This document shows, piece by piece, positions 1 to 7,399 of a DNA stretch of 14,773 bases; within the stretch, counting starts at the first letter, position 1; every line of letters begins with the position of its first letter. The notes beneath the pieces are model-generated. The model saw only the letters and a program-made list of their open reading frames with translations. It was not told the origin of the DNA and made no database searches. The DNA is from Phascolarctobacterium sp. (GTDB lineage: Bacteria; Bacillota; Negativicutes; Acidaminococcales; Acidaminococcaceae). The stretch lies in NCBI GenBank assembly GCA_016302525.1, contig JAEDNJ010000019.1, positions 1 through 14,773 on the forward strand, read 5' to 3'. Both the position numbers and the translations under genes were made by a program.

Positions 1-1664
1 TGCATAAAATTTTGACGGGCCGCAGAGAGCAGTTTCCTACGATTCGCAGGTATGGGGGGCTTTCTGGCTTTCCTAAGCGCACTGAAAGCGTGCATGATGC
101 CTTTGGTACAGGGCACTCCAGCACCTCTATTTCTGCTGCCCTAGGTATGGCTGTAGCCAGAGATATTAAGGGCGAGGACTATGATGTTGTAGCCGTTATT
201 GGTGACGGCTCTATGACAGGCGGTATGGCCTTTGAGGCCTTGAATAATGCTGGTGATTTACACAAGCGCATGATTGTTATCCTGAATGATAACGAGATGT
301 CAATCTCTAAAAATGTAGGCGCTATGAGCGAATATCTCTATCACCTGCGTACAGGCGAGACCTATAATAGGCTGAAGCAGGATGTTGAGGGCTGGCTGCG
401 TGGTTTAGATTGCGGCCGTGATGTTATCAAGGCTATTAAGAGAATCAAGAGCAGCGTTAAGTATTTAGTTGTGCCTAATTCTGTTTTTGAGGAGCTGGGC
501 TTTACCTATCTAGGCCCCGTAGATGGTCATGATTTAGCAGGCCTTATTGATATGCTGCAGGCAGCTAAAAAGATTAATGGACCTGTTTTGATTCATGTGC
601 TGACAAAGAAGGGCAAGGGCTATCAGCCGGCGGAGGATCAGCCCAACAAGTTCCACGGTACGGGTCCCTTTGATATTGCCACAGGCAAAAAAATAGCTGA
701 CCCTAAGGCTCCCAAGACCTATACAGAGGTTTTTGGCAAGACCTTAGTGGAGCTGGCTAATACTAATAAAAGAATTGTTGCCATTACGGCTGCCATGCCG
801 GAGGGCACGGGCCTGAGCTATTTTGCAGAGGCTCACAAGGACCGTTTTTTAGATGTGGGCATTGCTGAGCAGCACGCTGTGACAGCAGCTGCCGGGATGG
901 CCGCAGAGGGCATGACCCCTGTAGTCGCAGTTTATTCTACCTTTTTACAAAGAGCCTACGATTCTGTGGTGCATGATATTTGTATGCAAAATCTCCATGT
1001 TGTCCTGGGCTTAGACAGAGCTGGCCTCGTTGGTGATGACGGCTATACACATCACGGTGTTTTTGACCTTGCTTATTTGCGCAATCTGCCCAACATGACG
1101 GTTATGGCTCCTAAGGACGAAAACGAGCTAAGAGCCATGCTAAAAACTGCCCTAGCCTTACCGGGACCTGTAGCCCTGCGCTATGCTCGTGGTAGTGGTG
1201 TGGGCGTAGACCTTTCCACACCCTTAGCTGAGCTGGAAAGCCTGCCCCTCGGCAGAGCAGAGGTGCTGCGTGAGGGACTTGAGGTTACGCTGTGGGCTAT
1301 TGGTACCATGGTGCAAAGTGCCTTAGAGGTGGCAGAGGTGCTAGCTAAGGAAGGCATTGAGGCTGGTGTTGTCAATATGCGCTTTGCCAAGCCGCTGGAT
1401 AAGGATCTGCTGTTAGAGCAGGCTCAGCGCTATGGCAAAATAGTTACCCTCGAAGAGGGCGTGCTTGCGGGCGGTGTCGGCAGTGCGGTGCTGGAAGCTC
1501 TGTGTCAGGCAGGGCTTTTGGGCAGCTGTCAGGTAAAGAGCTTTGGTATTCCCGATAAATTTGTTGTGCATGGCACGAAGCAGCAGCTCTTTAGGGATAT
1601 TGGCTTAGATAAGGCTTCTTTAGTTGAGCAGATAAGGGAGTTTGTAAATAATGGCAAGCAATAA
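1..1664 (+). CDS. dxs: 1-deoxy-D-xylulose-5-phosphate synthase, 5'-truncated by the window edge
   Basis: DXS condenses pyruvate with glyceraldehyde 3-phosphate, using thiamine diphosphate, to give DXP, the first step of the MEP isoprenoid pathway and a precursor for thiamine and pyridoxal. The reading frame is open from base 3 (codons for HKIL precede TGRREQF), so the gene starts upstream; roughly 70 N-terminal residues of the usual ~620 are missing. Visible hallmarks are GTGHSSTSISAALGMA, the ThDP/Mg motif GDGSMTGGMAFEALNNAG followed by NDNEMSIS, the transketolase central domain with DVGIAEQHAVTAAAG (the glutamate that activates the thiazolium), and RYARGSGVGV. The C-terminal transketolase domain is complete. 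The TAA stop lies inside the next gene, a 14-nt overlap that suggests translational coupling to tlyA. Identity is very secure; the true start cannot be seen. Confidence 0.97.
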   Translation, partial: HKILTGRREQFPTIRRYGGLSGFPKRTESVHDAFGTGHSSTSISAALGMAVARDIKGEDYDVVAVIGDGSMTGGMAFEALNNAGDLHKRMIVILNDNEMSISKNVGAMSEYLYHLRTGETYNRLKQDVEGWLRGLDCGRDVIKAIKRIKSSVKYLVVPNSVFEELGFTYLGPVDGHDLAGLIDMLQAAKKINGPVLIHVLTKKGKGYQPAEDQPNKFHGTGPFDIATGKKIADPKAPKTYTEVFGKTLVELANTNKRIVAITAAMPEGTGLSYFAEAHKDRFLDVGIAEQHAVTAAAGMAAEGMTPVVAVYSTFLQRAYDSVVHDICMQNLHVVLGLDRAGLVGDDGYTHHGVFDLAYLRNLPNMTVMAPKDENELRAMLKTALALPGPVALRYARGSGVGVDLSTPLAELESLPLGRAEVLREGLEVTLWAIGTMVQSALEVAEVLAKEGIEAGVVNMRFAKPLDKDLLLEQAQRYGKIVTLEEGVLAGGVGSAVLEALCQAGLLGSCQVKSFGIPDKFVVHGTKQQLFRDIGLDKASLVEQIREFVNNGKQ

Positions 1665-2457
1665 GGAACGACTAGATGCCCTCCTAGTTAATCGTGGCTT
1701 GTTTGAAAGCCGGGCTAAGGCTCAGGCTGCGATTATGGCAGGACAGGTGCTGGTCAATGAACAAAAAATAGATAAGCCCGGTACGCAGGTAAAGCCTGAG
1801 GTTACAATTCGCCTTTTGGGCGATAAGCTGCGCTATGTGAGCCGGGGAGGCTTAAAGCTGGAAAAGGCTCTGCAAATTTTCCCTATTAGCGTAGAGGGGA
1901 AGGTTGTTGCCGATATCGGCGCTTCTACGGGTGGCTTTACAGACTGCGCCCTGCAAAATGGGGCGGCTAAGGTTTATGCTATAGATGTTGGCTACGGTCA
2001 ACTAGCCTGGAAGCTGCGCAGTGATGAGCGTGTTATAAATATGGAGCGCACCAATGTGCGTTATTTAGAGGCAAAGGATTTGCCGGAGCAGGTAGATGCT
2101 GCTACTATTGATGTAGCCTTTATCTCCTTAGATAAAATTTTGCCCGCAGTGCACAAAATTCTCAAGCCGGAGGGCTTTGTAGTTGCCCTCATTAAGCCTC
2201 AGTTTGAGGCAGGCAAGGAGAATGTCGGCAAGAAGGGCGTTGTTCGTGATGCCAAAGTGCATCAAGAGGTTATCAATAATGTCATTGCCTTCGCTAAGGC
2301 AGAGGGCTTTGGCATTGCAGGCTTGGATTTTTCACCGATTAAGGGTCCAGAGGGTAATATTGAGTACCTTCTGCATTTAACTCTGGGACCTGATGATGCC
2401 ATTAACGAGGCCTATGTGGCAGAGCTGGTGGGCAAGAGCCACGGTGATTTAGATTAG
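1651..2457 (+). CDS. tlyA: TlyA-family rRNA 2'-O-methyltransferase (hemolysin A family)
   Basis: The family methylates ribose 2'-OH groups of rRNA (in mycobacteria C1409 of 16S and C1920 of 23S, which sets capreomycin sensitivity). The 268-aa protein has an N-terminal S4 RNA-binding domain (about residues 5-60) and an FtsJ/RrmJ-like Rossmann methyltransferase domain. The SAM loop is DIGASTGGFTD (88-98). The catalytic tetrad K69, D154, K182 and E238 is present at the positions reported for the equally long mycobacterial TlyA, so the enzyme should be active. The ATG lies 14 nt before the dxs stop, with AAGGGAG (1634-1640) 10 nt upstream as ribosome-binding site. The place between dxs and nadK is the usual one in Firmicutes. 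The 'hemolysin' name is historical. Which rRNA (16S, 23S or both) is modified cannot be read from sequence. Confidence 0.95.
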   Translation: MASNKERLDALLVNRGLFESRAKAQAAIMAGQVLVNEQKIDKPGTQVKPEVTIRLLGDKLRYVSRGGLKLEKALQIFPISVEGKVVADIGASTGGFTDCALQNGAAKVYAIDVGYGQLAWKLRSDERVINMERTNVRYLEAKDLPEQVDAATIDVAFISLDKILPAVHKILKPEGFVVALIKPQFEAGKENVGKKGVVRDAKVHQEVINNVIAFAKAEGFGIAGLDFSPIKGPEGNIEYLLHLTLGPDDAINEAYVAELVGKSHGDLD

Positions 2458-2474
2458 TTTTTGAGGCTAGAATA

Positions 2475-3344
2475 ATGGGTAAGCTAAAGCGTTTGGGCGT
2501 ATTTCCCAATTTAGATAAAGAAAATGTACGCATTGCTATGCCAGATGTTTTGAGTATGTGCTCTAACTGGGGCTTAACGCCGCTAATGCCGCTGGAGGTG
2601 GCAAAGGAATATGGCTGCGATGCCTATGATGTTAAGCAGCCGGCAACACTGCTTTCCTTAGACGGAGCGGTGTCCCTTGGCGGTGATGGCACCCTGCTGC
2701 AGATGGCCCGTCATCTGATACCATATCGTATTCCTATCTTTGGCGTAAATTTTGGTCATTTAGGCTTTTTAGCTGAGGTTGACCTGCGAGGCATGAATAA
2801 GGCTATTGCTCGTCTGGCGCAAGGAAACTATAACCTGGAGCAGCGCAATATTTTGCAGGCTAAGGTTATTAAGGAGGCTACGGGTGAGGTGAAGGCTGTA
2901 GCCCAGGCGCTGAATGAATTTGTTTTAGCCAAGGGAATCTACAGCAAAATGGCGCATATTCGTATGTTCATCAATGGTAAGCCCTCTGGTAAATATGCCG
3001 CCGATGGCCTGATTATAGCCACAGCTACAGGCTCTACAGCCTATAATCTTTCTGCAGGGGGACCCTTAGTAATGCCTGAGCTAGATGTTAAGGTGATTAC
3101 GCCTATTTGTGCACATTCCCTTTTGGCGAGAGCTCTGGTGCTGCCCATGAATGAGCCTATCGAGCTGCGTGCAGTGCCCGGCAGTGAGGAGCTGGTACTG
3201 GCCAGTGATGGCGAGAACATTAGCTCAGTGGTAGAGGGAGATGTGGTGCGGATTGAGCGCAGTCCTTACCAGCTGCAGTTTATTCGCCTGACCTCTCGCG
3301 ATTACTATCAGACCTGGCAGCAAAAGCTAATGCGCAATAATTGA
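2475..3344 (+). CDS. nadK: NAD kinase
   Basis: This cytoplasmic enzyme phosphorylates the 2'-OH of the NAD adenosine ribose with ATP (or polyphosphate) and is the only route to NADP. The 289-aa length is normal for the family. The N-terminal Rossmann-like domain carries the diagnostic GGDG (residues 69-72) within LGGDGTLLQMAR, followed by the NFGHLGFLAE stretch. The NE pair that contacts NAD is at 147-148 (LNEFVLAKG). The glycine/threonine-rich loop IATATGSTAYNLSAGGP lies at about 181-197. The gene starts 17 nt after tlyA with a modest TGAGG Shine-Dalgarno element (2462-2466). A 33-nt gap separates it from argR, so it belongs to the same operon. Confidence 0.97.
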   Translation: MGKLKRLGVFPNLDKENVRIAMPDVLSMCSNWGLTPLMPLEVAKEYGCDAYDVKQPATLLSLDGAVSLGGDGTLLQMARHLIPYRIPIFGVNFGHLGFLAEVDLRGMNKAIARLAQGNYNLEQRNILQAKVIKEATGEVKAVAQALNEFVLAKGIYSKMAHIRMFINGKPSGKYAADGLIIATATGSTAYNLSAGGPLVMPELDVKVITPICAHSLLARALVLPMNEPIELRAVPGSEELVLASDGENISSVVEGDVVRIERSPYQLQFIRLTSRDYYQTWQQKLMRNN

Positions 3345-3377
3345 TATATTTTAGGTTGTGTTAGTGGAGGTGGAACC

Positions 3378-3827
3378 GTGAAGCTTAAACGGCATGCAAA
3401 AATAAAGGAAATAATAGAAGCAAATAAAATAGAAACGCAGGAGGACCTGGCCAATGCTCTTCGTAGAGAGGGGATTGAGATTACGCAGGCCACTGTGTCA
3501 CGCGATATTAAGGAGCTTAAGCTCATGAAGGTGCCCGATGCTAAGGGGCGTTATTATTACGCTCTGCCCACGAATCCCACCAACAATGTGCCGCCGGAGC
3601 GCATTACGAGAGTGCTGAAGGAAGCTGTTACCAATGTCTTAAGCTCTCTTTGCATGGTAGTGCTGCGTACTCATCCAGGCATGGCTTCTTCAGTGGCCTA
3701 TGCTCTCGACTATATGCAATGGCCAGAGGTGCTGGGTACTATCGCTGGAGACGATACTGTCTTTGTAGCTGTTGCTGATAAGCAGGCCGTAGAGCAGTTC
3801 ATGGCGCGTTTGGATAATTATTTATGA
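3378..3827 (+). CDS. argR: Arginine repressor ArgR/AhrC
   Basis: This is the hexameric arginine-responsive DNA-binding regulator that represses arginine biosynthesis and, in many Firmicutes, activates catabolism. The 149-aa protein has the N-terminal winged helix, with recognition helix TQATVSRDIKELKL (36-49) containing the invariant SR pair. The C-terminal oligomerisation and arginine-binding domain includes GTIAGDDTVFVA (120-131), where the two aspartates bind arginine. The start is GTG at 3378, chosen because GGAGGTGG (3366-3373) sits just upstream and because KLKRHAKIKEII is the usual family N-terminus. ArgR directly before recN is a conserved Firmicutes pairing. No clear ARG box was seen immediately upstream, so autoregulation is not evident here. 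Confidence 0.96.
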   Translation: MKLKRHAKIKEIIEANKIETQEDLANALRREGIEITQATVSRDIKELKLMKVPDAKGRYYYALPTNPTNNVPPERITRVLKEAVTNVLSSLCMVVLRTHPGMASSVAYALDYMQWPEVLGTIAGDDTVFVAVADKQAVEQFMARLDNYL

Positions 3828-3927
3828 TTAGGTTAGGGAGGGAATGTTATTAGCCAGCTGGTTACTAACAAGCCTTCTCTTTTCGTGTTGCTGCCCTAGG
3901 CAGTGGTGGATAGAACGAGGTATTGGT

Positions 3928-5592
3928 ATGCTGCAATCCTTGCATGTTCATAATTTTGCCCTTATAGAGGATGCCAGAGTGGATTTTACTGCTGGCTTCA
4001 ATGTTTTTACAGGCGAGACGGGCGCCGGCAAATCTATTTTGATAGATGCCTTTAGCCTTGTTCTAGGCGGCAGAGGCTCGGCTGAATATGTGCGCCACGG
4101 TACAGAAGGACTGTGGGTGCAGGCTGTCTTTGATGTTCAGGGAGAAAAAGCTATAGAAGAGCTCTTGGAGGCTCAAGGAATCGAGCTTGATGAGAGCCTG
4201 TTTTTGAAGCGTCAAATAGCGGCTAGCGGTAAGGGCAGAGCCTTTGTCAATGGTCAGCAGGTTCCCTTAAGTCTTTTAAAGCAGCTGGGCAGTCTTTTGG
4301 TAGATATTCACGGTCAGCATGAGAATCAGGCTCTCTTGCGACAAGAGGCACCGAGGCAGCTGGTAGACCTTTATGGAGGGGCCAGTGCTGCACAGGCTTT
4401 GAAGGACTATCAGGAGCTTTATAACGAATATGTAAAGCTTGGCAAGCATTTGGCAGAGCTGAAGAAGAATAGTGAGCAGCAGGATTTGCTTCTCGACCGC
4501 TATGCTTGGGAAATACAGGAAATTCAGAACGCCAAGCTGGTAGCTGGTGAAGAGAAAAGCCTTGAGGCCGAGGCGAGAGTGCTGCAGCACAGTGAAAGAA
4601 TTATCAGCTGTGTTGCCCACAGTAATGGATTATTAGAGGCAGAGAAGGGTGTACTAAACCTCTTGGCTAGGGCTAAGGATGAGCTGCAGGGAGCCTTGCG
4701 CTATGATGAGAGCCTAAGAGCTCTCTATGATAATTTAGAGAGCAGCTGGCTTACGCTAGAGGATTGCCGTCAGGAGCTTAACGATTATTTATCTCGCAGT
4801 GACTTTAATGGTCAAAGAGCAACAGAGGTACAGGAGCGCTTAGACCTGATATATAGACTACAGAAAAAGTATGGCGGCACGACAGAGGATGTACTGGCTT
4901 ATTTAGCTACAACAATTACCAAGTATAAGGAGCTGCAGCATATTGCTGAGACGATTGCCAAGGTAGAAAAGGAGCTGAAGCTAGCTATTCAGCGTTTGCA
5001 GGGGGCAGCAGTGGTCTTAACCGCAGAGCGCCAAAGAGCGGCTAAGGCTTTAGGCAAGGCTATCGAAAACCACATTCACGATTTGGCTATGCCTAATGGC
5101 TGCTTTGAGATTAAGCTTGAGCCTTTGCCTAAGTTTACGGCCTTTGGTGTGGATAATTTGCAATTTATGTTTAGTGCGAACCTGGGTGAGCCCTTGGCGC
5201 TTTTGGAAAAGGTGGCCAGTGGCGGCGAGCTGAGCCGCATTGCGCTAGCCGTAAAAACTGTGCTCATGCAGGCGGACAGCGTAGCAACAATGGTTTTTGA
5301 CGAAATTGATACAGGTGTAGGCGGCTTGACAGCCCAAAGGATGGCAGAAAAGATTGCCTTGATTGCCACAGTTGGACAGGTTTTGTGCATTACGCATCTG
5401 CCGCAAATTGCAGCCTATGCCGATAGACATATCTATATTGAAAAGCAAAGCCAGGAGGGCCGCACGAAAACGCAGCTTTTAGTGCTGGACCAGGAGGCGA
5501 GGATTAAAGAGCTGGTGCGCATGGGTGGCGGTGATGTCAAGAGCCAGGCTGCCAGAGCCAATGCTGAGGAATTGTTAAAGAGAAGAGGCTAG
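3928..5592 (+). CDS. recN: DNA repair protein RecN (SMC-like ATPase)
   Basis: RecN is an SMC-family ATPase that tethers DNA ends and supports RecA-dependent double-strand break repair. Numbering from the ATG at 3928, it shows MLQSLHVHNFALI, Walker A GETGAGKS (29-36, the E. coli position), VDIHGQHENQALL, a long glutamate/lysine-rich coiled-coil middle, ABC signature SGGELSR (431-437), Walker B with D458-E459 (VFDEIDTGVGG) and the H-loop CITHLPQIAAYADRH. The 554-aa length is typical. Start 3928 is preferred: CGAGG (3916-3920) lies 7 nt upstream and the family N-terminus begins there. The frame also stays open to an ATG at 3844, which would add 28 hydrophobic and cysteine-rich residues unlike RecN. 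The Nudix gene follows after 3 nt. Confidence 0.95.
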   Translation: MLQSLHVHNFALIEDARVDFTAGFNVFTGETGAGKSILIDAFSLVLGGRGSAEYVRHGTEGLWVQAVFDVQGEKAIEELLEAQGIELDESLFLKRQIAASGKGRAFVNGQQVPLSLLKQLGSLLVDIHGQHENQALLRQEAPRQLVDLYGGASAAQALKDYQELYNEYVKLGKHLAELKKNSEQQDLLLDRYAWEIQEIQNAKLVAGEEKSLEAEARVLQHSERIISCVAHSNGLLEAEKGVLNLLARAKDELQGALRYDESLRALYDNLESSWLTLEDCRQELNDYLSRSDFNGQRATEVQERLDLIYRLQKKYGGTTEDVLAYLATTITKYKELQHIAETIAKVEKELKLAIQRLQGAAVVLTAERQRAAKALGKAIENHIHDLAMPNGCFEIKLEPLPKFTAFGVDNLQFMFSANLGEPLALLEKVASGGELSRIALAVKTVLMQADSVATMVFDEIDTGVGGLTAQRMAEKIALIATVGQVLCITHLPQIAAYADRHIYIEKQSQEGRTKTQLLVLDQEARIKELVRMGGGDVKSQAARANAEELLKRRG

Positions 5593-5595
5593 AAG

Positions 5596-6153
5596 ATGTT
5601 AAAGTTTTTTCATGAAGCTGAATTAGACGAGGTGCGTTTAGATGGCACAGAGGTTTTTTCGGGAAATCTTTTGAAGGTACAAAAGGATAAGGTCAAGCTG
5701 CCCAATGGTAACGCAGCTAGCCGTGAATATATCATCCATCCTGGCGCTGTAGCTATTGTGCCTGTTTTGCCTAATGGGGATATAATTTTAGTAAAGCAAT
5801 GCCGCTATCCTATGGGCACAGTAATGTGGGAAATTCCTGCGGGCAAGCTGGACCACGGGCCAGAGGAGGATACCTTGGAATGTGCTAAGCGTGAGCTCAG
5901 CGAGGAAACTGGCTATGATGCAGAGAACTGGCAGCATTTGGTTTCCATTTCTACGACACCGGGCTTCTCTAATGAGGTTATTCATCTGTATAAGGCTTGG
6001 GGTCTGCATAAAGGAGCTCAGCACACGGATGAGGATGAGTTTATCGGGCTTAAGTCCTTTAGTCCTGCAGAAATTAAGCGGATGATTTTAGAGGGTCAGC
6101 TGTTTGATTCGAAAACTCTTTGTGCCCTTTATGCCTGCGAATTAGTAAAATAA
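5596..6153 (+). CDS. nudF: Nudix hydrolase, probable ADP-ribose pyrophosphatase
   Basis: It probably hydrolyses ADP-ribose to AMP and ribose 5-phosphate in the cytoplasm, removing a reactive by-product of NAD turnover. The 185-aa protein has the ADPRase layout: an N-terminal beta segment (FSGNLLKVQKDKVKLPNG), HPGAVAIVPVLPNGDIILVKQCRYP, MWEIPAGKLD, then the Nudix box with R99, E100, E103, E104 and G106. The spacing from the box glycine (G83) to the first glutamate that fits (E91) is two residues longer than the classic GX5E pattern. The gene lies 3 nt after recN with AAGAGG (5583-5588) as ribosome-binding site and probably ends this operon. Nucleoside-diphosphate sugars other than ADP-ribose remain possible substrates; the symbol follows family resemblance only. 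Confidence 0.85.
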   Translation: MLKFFHEAELDEVRLDGTEVFSGNLLKVQKDKVKLPNGNAASREYIIHPGAVAIVPVLPNGDIILVKQCRYPMGTVMWEIPAGKLDHGPEEDTLECAKRELSEETGYDAENWQHLVSISTTPGFSNEVIHLYKAWGLHKGAQHTDEDEFIGLKSFSPAEIKRMILEGQLFDSKTLCALYACELVK

Positions 6154-6172
6154 GTCTTTAAATGACATATTT

Positions 6173-6223
6173 TTGACACAGATTTAGAGCAAAATAGGGC
6201 TAGAAAATAAAATCCGAAGGAGG
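6173..6223 (+). promoter_or_regulatory. Weak candidate promoter and strong RBS ahead of the PepSY gene
   Basis: A perfect TTGACA occurs at 6173-6178 in the AT-rich gap after the Nudix gene, but no good -10 hexamer lies 16-18 nt downstream, so the promoter call is tentative. The ribosome-binding site AAGGAGG (6217-6223) is essentially ideal and sits 8 nt before the ATG at 6232. This points to efficient translation of the exported protein. Confidence 0.35.
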
Positions 6224-6231
6224 AATTTATC

Positions 6232-6711
6232 ATGAATAAAAAATTAGCTACTATGTTGTTAACTGCGTGTGCCCTCGCTGCTTCTGCAACCTGCTTTGCA
6301 CAAATTACCGCTAATGAAGCCATTGAGATTGGCAAAAAAGAGGTTCCTGCTGTAGCTGTAAACTATGGCACTAAGACCGAGGTTGATGAGATTAAGGTTT
6401 TCTTCTTTGATAACAAGACCAACATTAATTATGAGGTAGAAATTGATTCTATAACTGGCAGAGTCAAAGAGCTGGAAATTGTGGGCAATCGTAATATTGC
6501 TAGCAATAATGTTGTCAAGACTGAGGCAGAAATCAGAAAGATTGTTTTGGCAAAATATCCTGATGCTCAGAATCTCTTTGTAAAGCTGGATAAAGAGGAT
6601 AATGCTACTGTTTATGAAGCTGAGTTCTTTACCCCGAAATACCTCAAGGCTGAGCTGAAGCTGAGCCCTGTTACTGGTGATATTGGCAAGGAAGAGCTGA
6701 AATATAGATAA
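6232..6711 (+). CDS. Exported PepSY-domain-like small protein
   Basis: A 159-aa protein with a classic export signal: MNKK, a hydrophobic core, then a likely signal peptidase I site after CFA (residue 23). LTAC at 10-13 resembles a lipobox but would leave an unusually short signal. The mature part looks like two tandem PepSY-type alpha/beta units. The first begins ITANEAIEIGKKEVP and ends YEVEIDSITGRVKELEI. The second begins TEAEIRKIVLAKYPDA and ends AELKLSPVTGDIGKEELKYR. PepSY domains are extracytoplasmic and are thought to inhibit or modulate peptidases or sense envelope conditions; the exact role here is unknown. The gene stands alone between the housekeeping operon and bcp, with no obvious terminator on either side. 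Assignment rests on pattern resemblance, not a search. Confidence 0.7.
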   Translation: MNKKLATMLLTACALAASATCFAQITANEAIEIGKKEVPAVAVNYGTKTEVDEIKVFFFDNKTNINYEVEIDSITGRVKELEIVGNRNIASNNVVKTEAEIRKIVLAKYPDAQNLFVKLDKEDNATVYEAEFFTPKYLKAELKLSPVTGDIGKEELKYR

Positions 6712-6764
6712 TAAGCCTGGTTCTTATTGAGCTTCGAGGTAATTATCTAAAGGAGTGAATGTAA

Positions 6765-7217
6765 ATGTTAGAAGTCGGTACTAAGGCCCCTGATTTTTCT
6801 TTGCCAGACCAAAATGGCGAGCTGCACACCCTTAGTGAGTATGCAGGCAAGAAGCTAGTGCTCTATTTTTATCCCAAGGACAATACCCCTGGCTGTACTA
6901 AGCAGGCTTGCGGCTTTGGTGAGCTGCTGCCCTTGTTCAGCGAAAAGGGCGCTGTTGTCGTAGGCGTGAGCAAGGATAGCGTGGCTTCGCACAAGAAGTT
7001 TGAAGCAAAGTTTAATTTGCCCTTCACCCTCTTGTCTGACCCTGAGCTGCAGGCTATTCAGGCCTATGATGTTTGGCAGGAGAAAAAGCTCTATGGCAAG
7101 GTTTCTATGGGCGTAGTCCGTACCACCTATTTGATTGATGAGCAGGGAGTGATTATCAAGGCTATGACGAAGGTTAAGGCTGCAGATAATCCCAAGGAAA
7201 TGCTAGAGAGCCTGTAA
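6765..7217 (+). CDS. bcp: Thioredoxin-dependent peroxiredoxin, Bcp/PrxQ type
   Basis: This cytoplasmic peroxidase reduces H2O2 and organic or lipid hydroperoxides with electrons from thioredoxin, which suits an anaerobe coping with oxygen. The 150-aa length is standard. Hallmarks are the N-terminal VGTKAPDFSLPDQNG and then FYPKDNTPGCTKQACGF, with peroxidatic C44 and the resolving C49 five residues on, as in atypical 2-Cys PrxQ enzymes. Later come VVGVSKDSVASHKKF, LPFTLLSDPE and TTYLIDEQG. The RBS AAAGGAG (6749-6755) lies 9 nt before the chosen ATG. Another ATG six bases earlier (6759) is followed at once by TAA, so it cannot encode a protein. A strong hairpin about 100 nt downstream probably ends the transcript. 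Confidence 0.95.
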   Translation: MLEVGTKAPDFSLPDQNGELHTLSEYAGKKLVLYFYPKDNTPGCTKQACGFGELLPLFSEKGAVVVGVSKDSVASHKKFEAKFNLPFTLLSDPELQAIQAYDVWQEKKLYGKVSMGVVRTTYLIDEQGVIIKAMTKVKAADNPKEMLESL

Positions 7218-7293
7218 GGCTGAAAGGTGTTCTGCCTATCAACTATCTAAATACATATATAGACAGAGGCGCTAAGTTTTCTGCGTTCTCTAG

Positions 7294-7322
7294 TTGCTAA
7301 TGATTTTTAGCGGATGTATAAT
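7294..7322 (+). promoter_or_regulatory. Sigma-A-type promoter for the hydantoinase-deacetylase operon
   Basis: A -35 TTGCTA (7294-7299) and a perfect -10 TATAAT (7317-7322) are separated by exactly 17 bp. Transcription would begin near 7329, inside the left arm of the adjacent hairpin, and give a leader of about 70 nt before the start codon at 7400. Confidence 0.65.
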
Positions 7323-7355
7323 AAAGCTAGCCTTAGGTTTTTAAGGCTAGCTTTT
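7323..7355 (+). terminator. Rho-independent terminator after bcp
   Basis: A perfect 13-bp inverted repeat (7323-7335 with 7342-7354), rich in the sequence AGCTAGCC, closes a 6-nt loop and ends in TTTT. Placed about 105 nt after the bcp stop, it fits a terminator for that transcript. The short U-run makes it weaker than the stem suggests. The left arm overlaps the start region of the next promoter. Confidence 0.75.
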
Positions 7356-7399
7356 ACTGTTTCTAAGGATGAGCTTTTTACATAAAGGGGGGCATGCAA

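Noticed and set aside
3828..3927. SOS/LexA box ahead of recN (GAACGAGGTATTGG near 3913)
   Set aside because: Too many mismatches to the Firmicutes box CGAAC-N4-GTTCG, and it overlaps the RBS within a polycistronic operon.
7394..7399. Earlier ATG as the start of the hydantoinase-like gene
   Set aside because: The G-rich Shine-Dalgarno run ends one base before it, too close to work; the ATG at 7400 is well spaced and begins the conserved MLLGIDVGGT.
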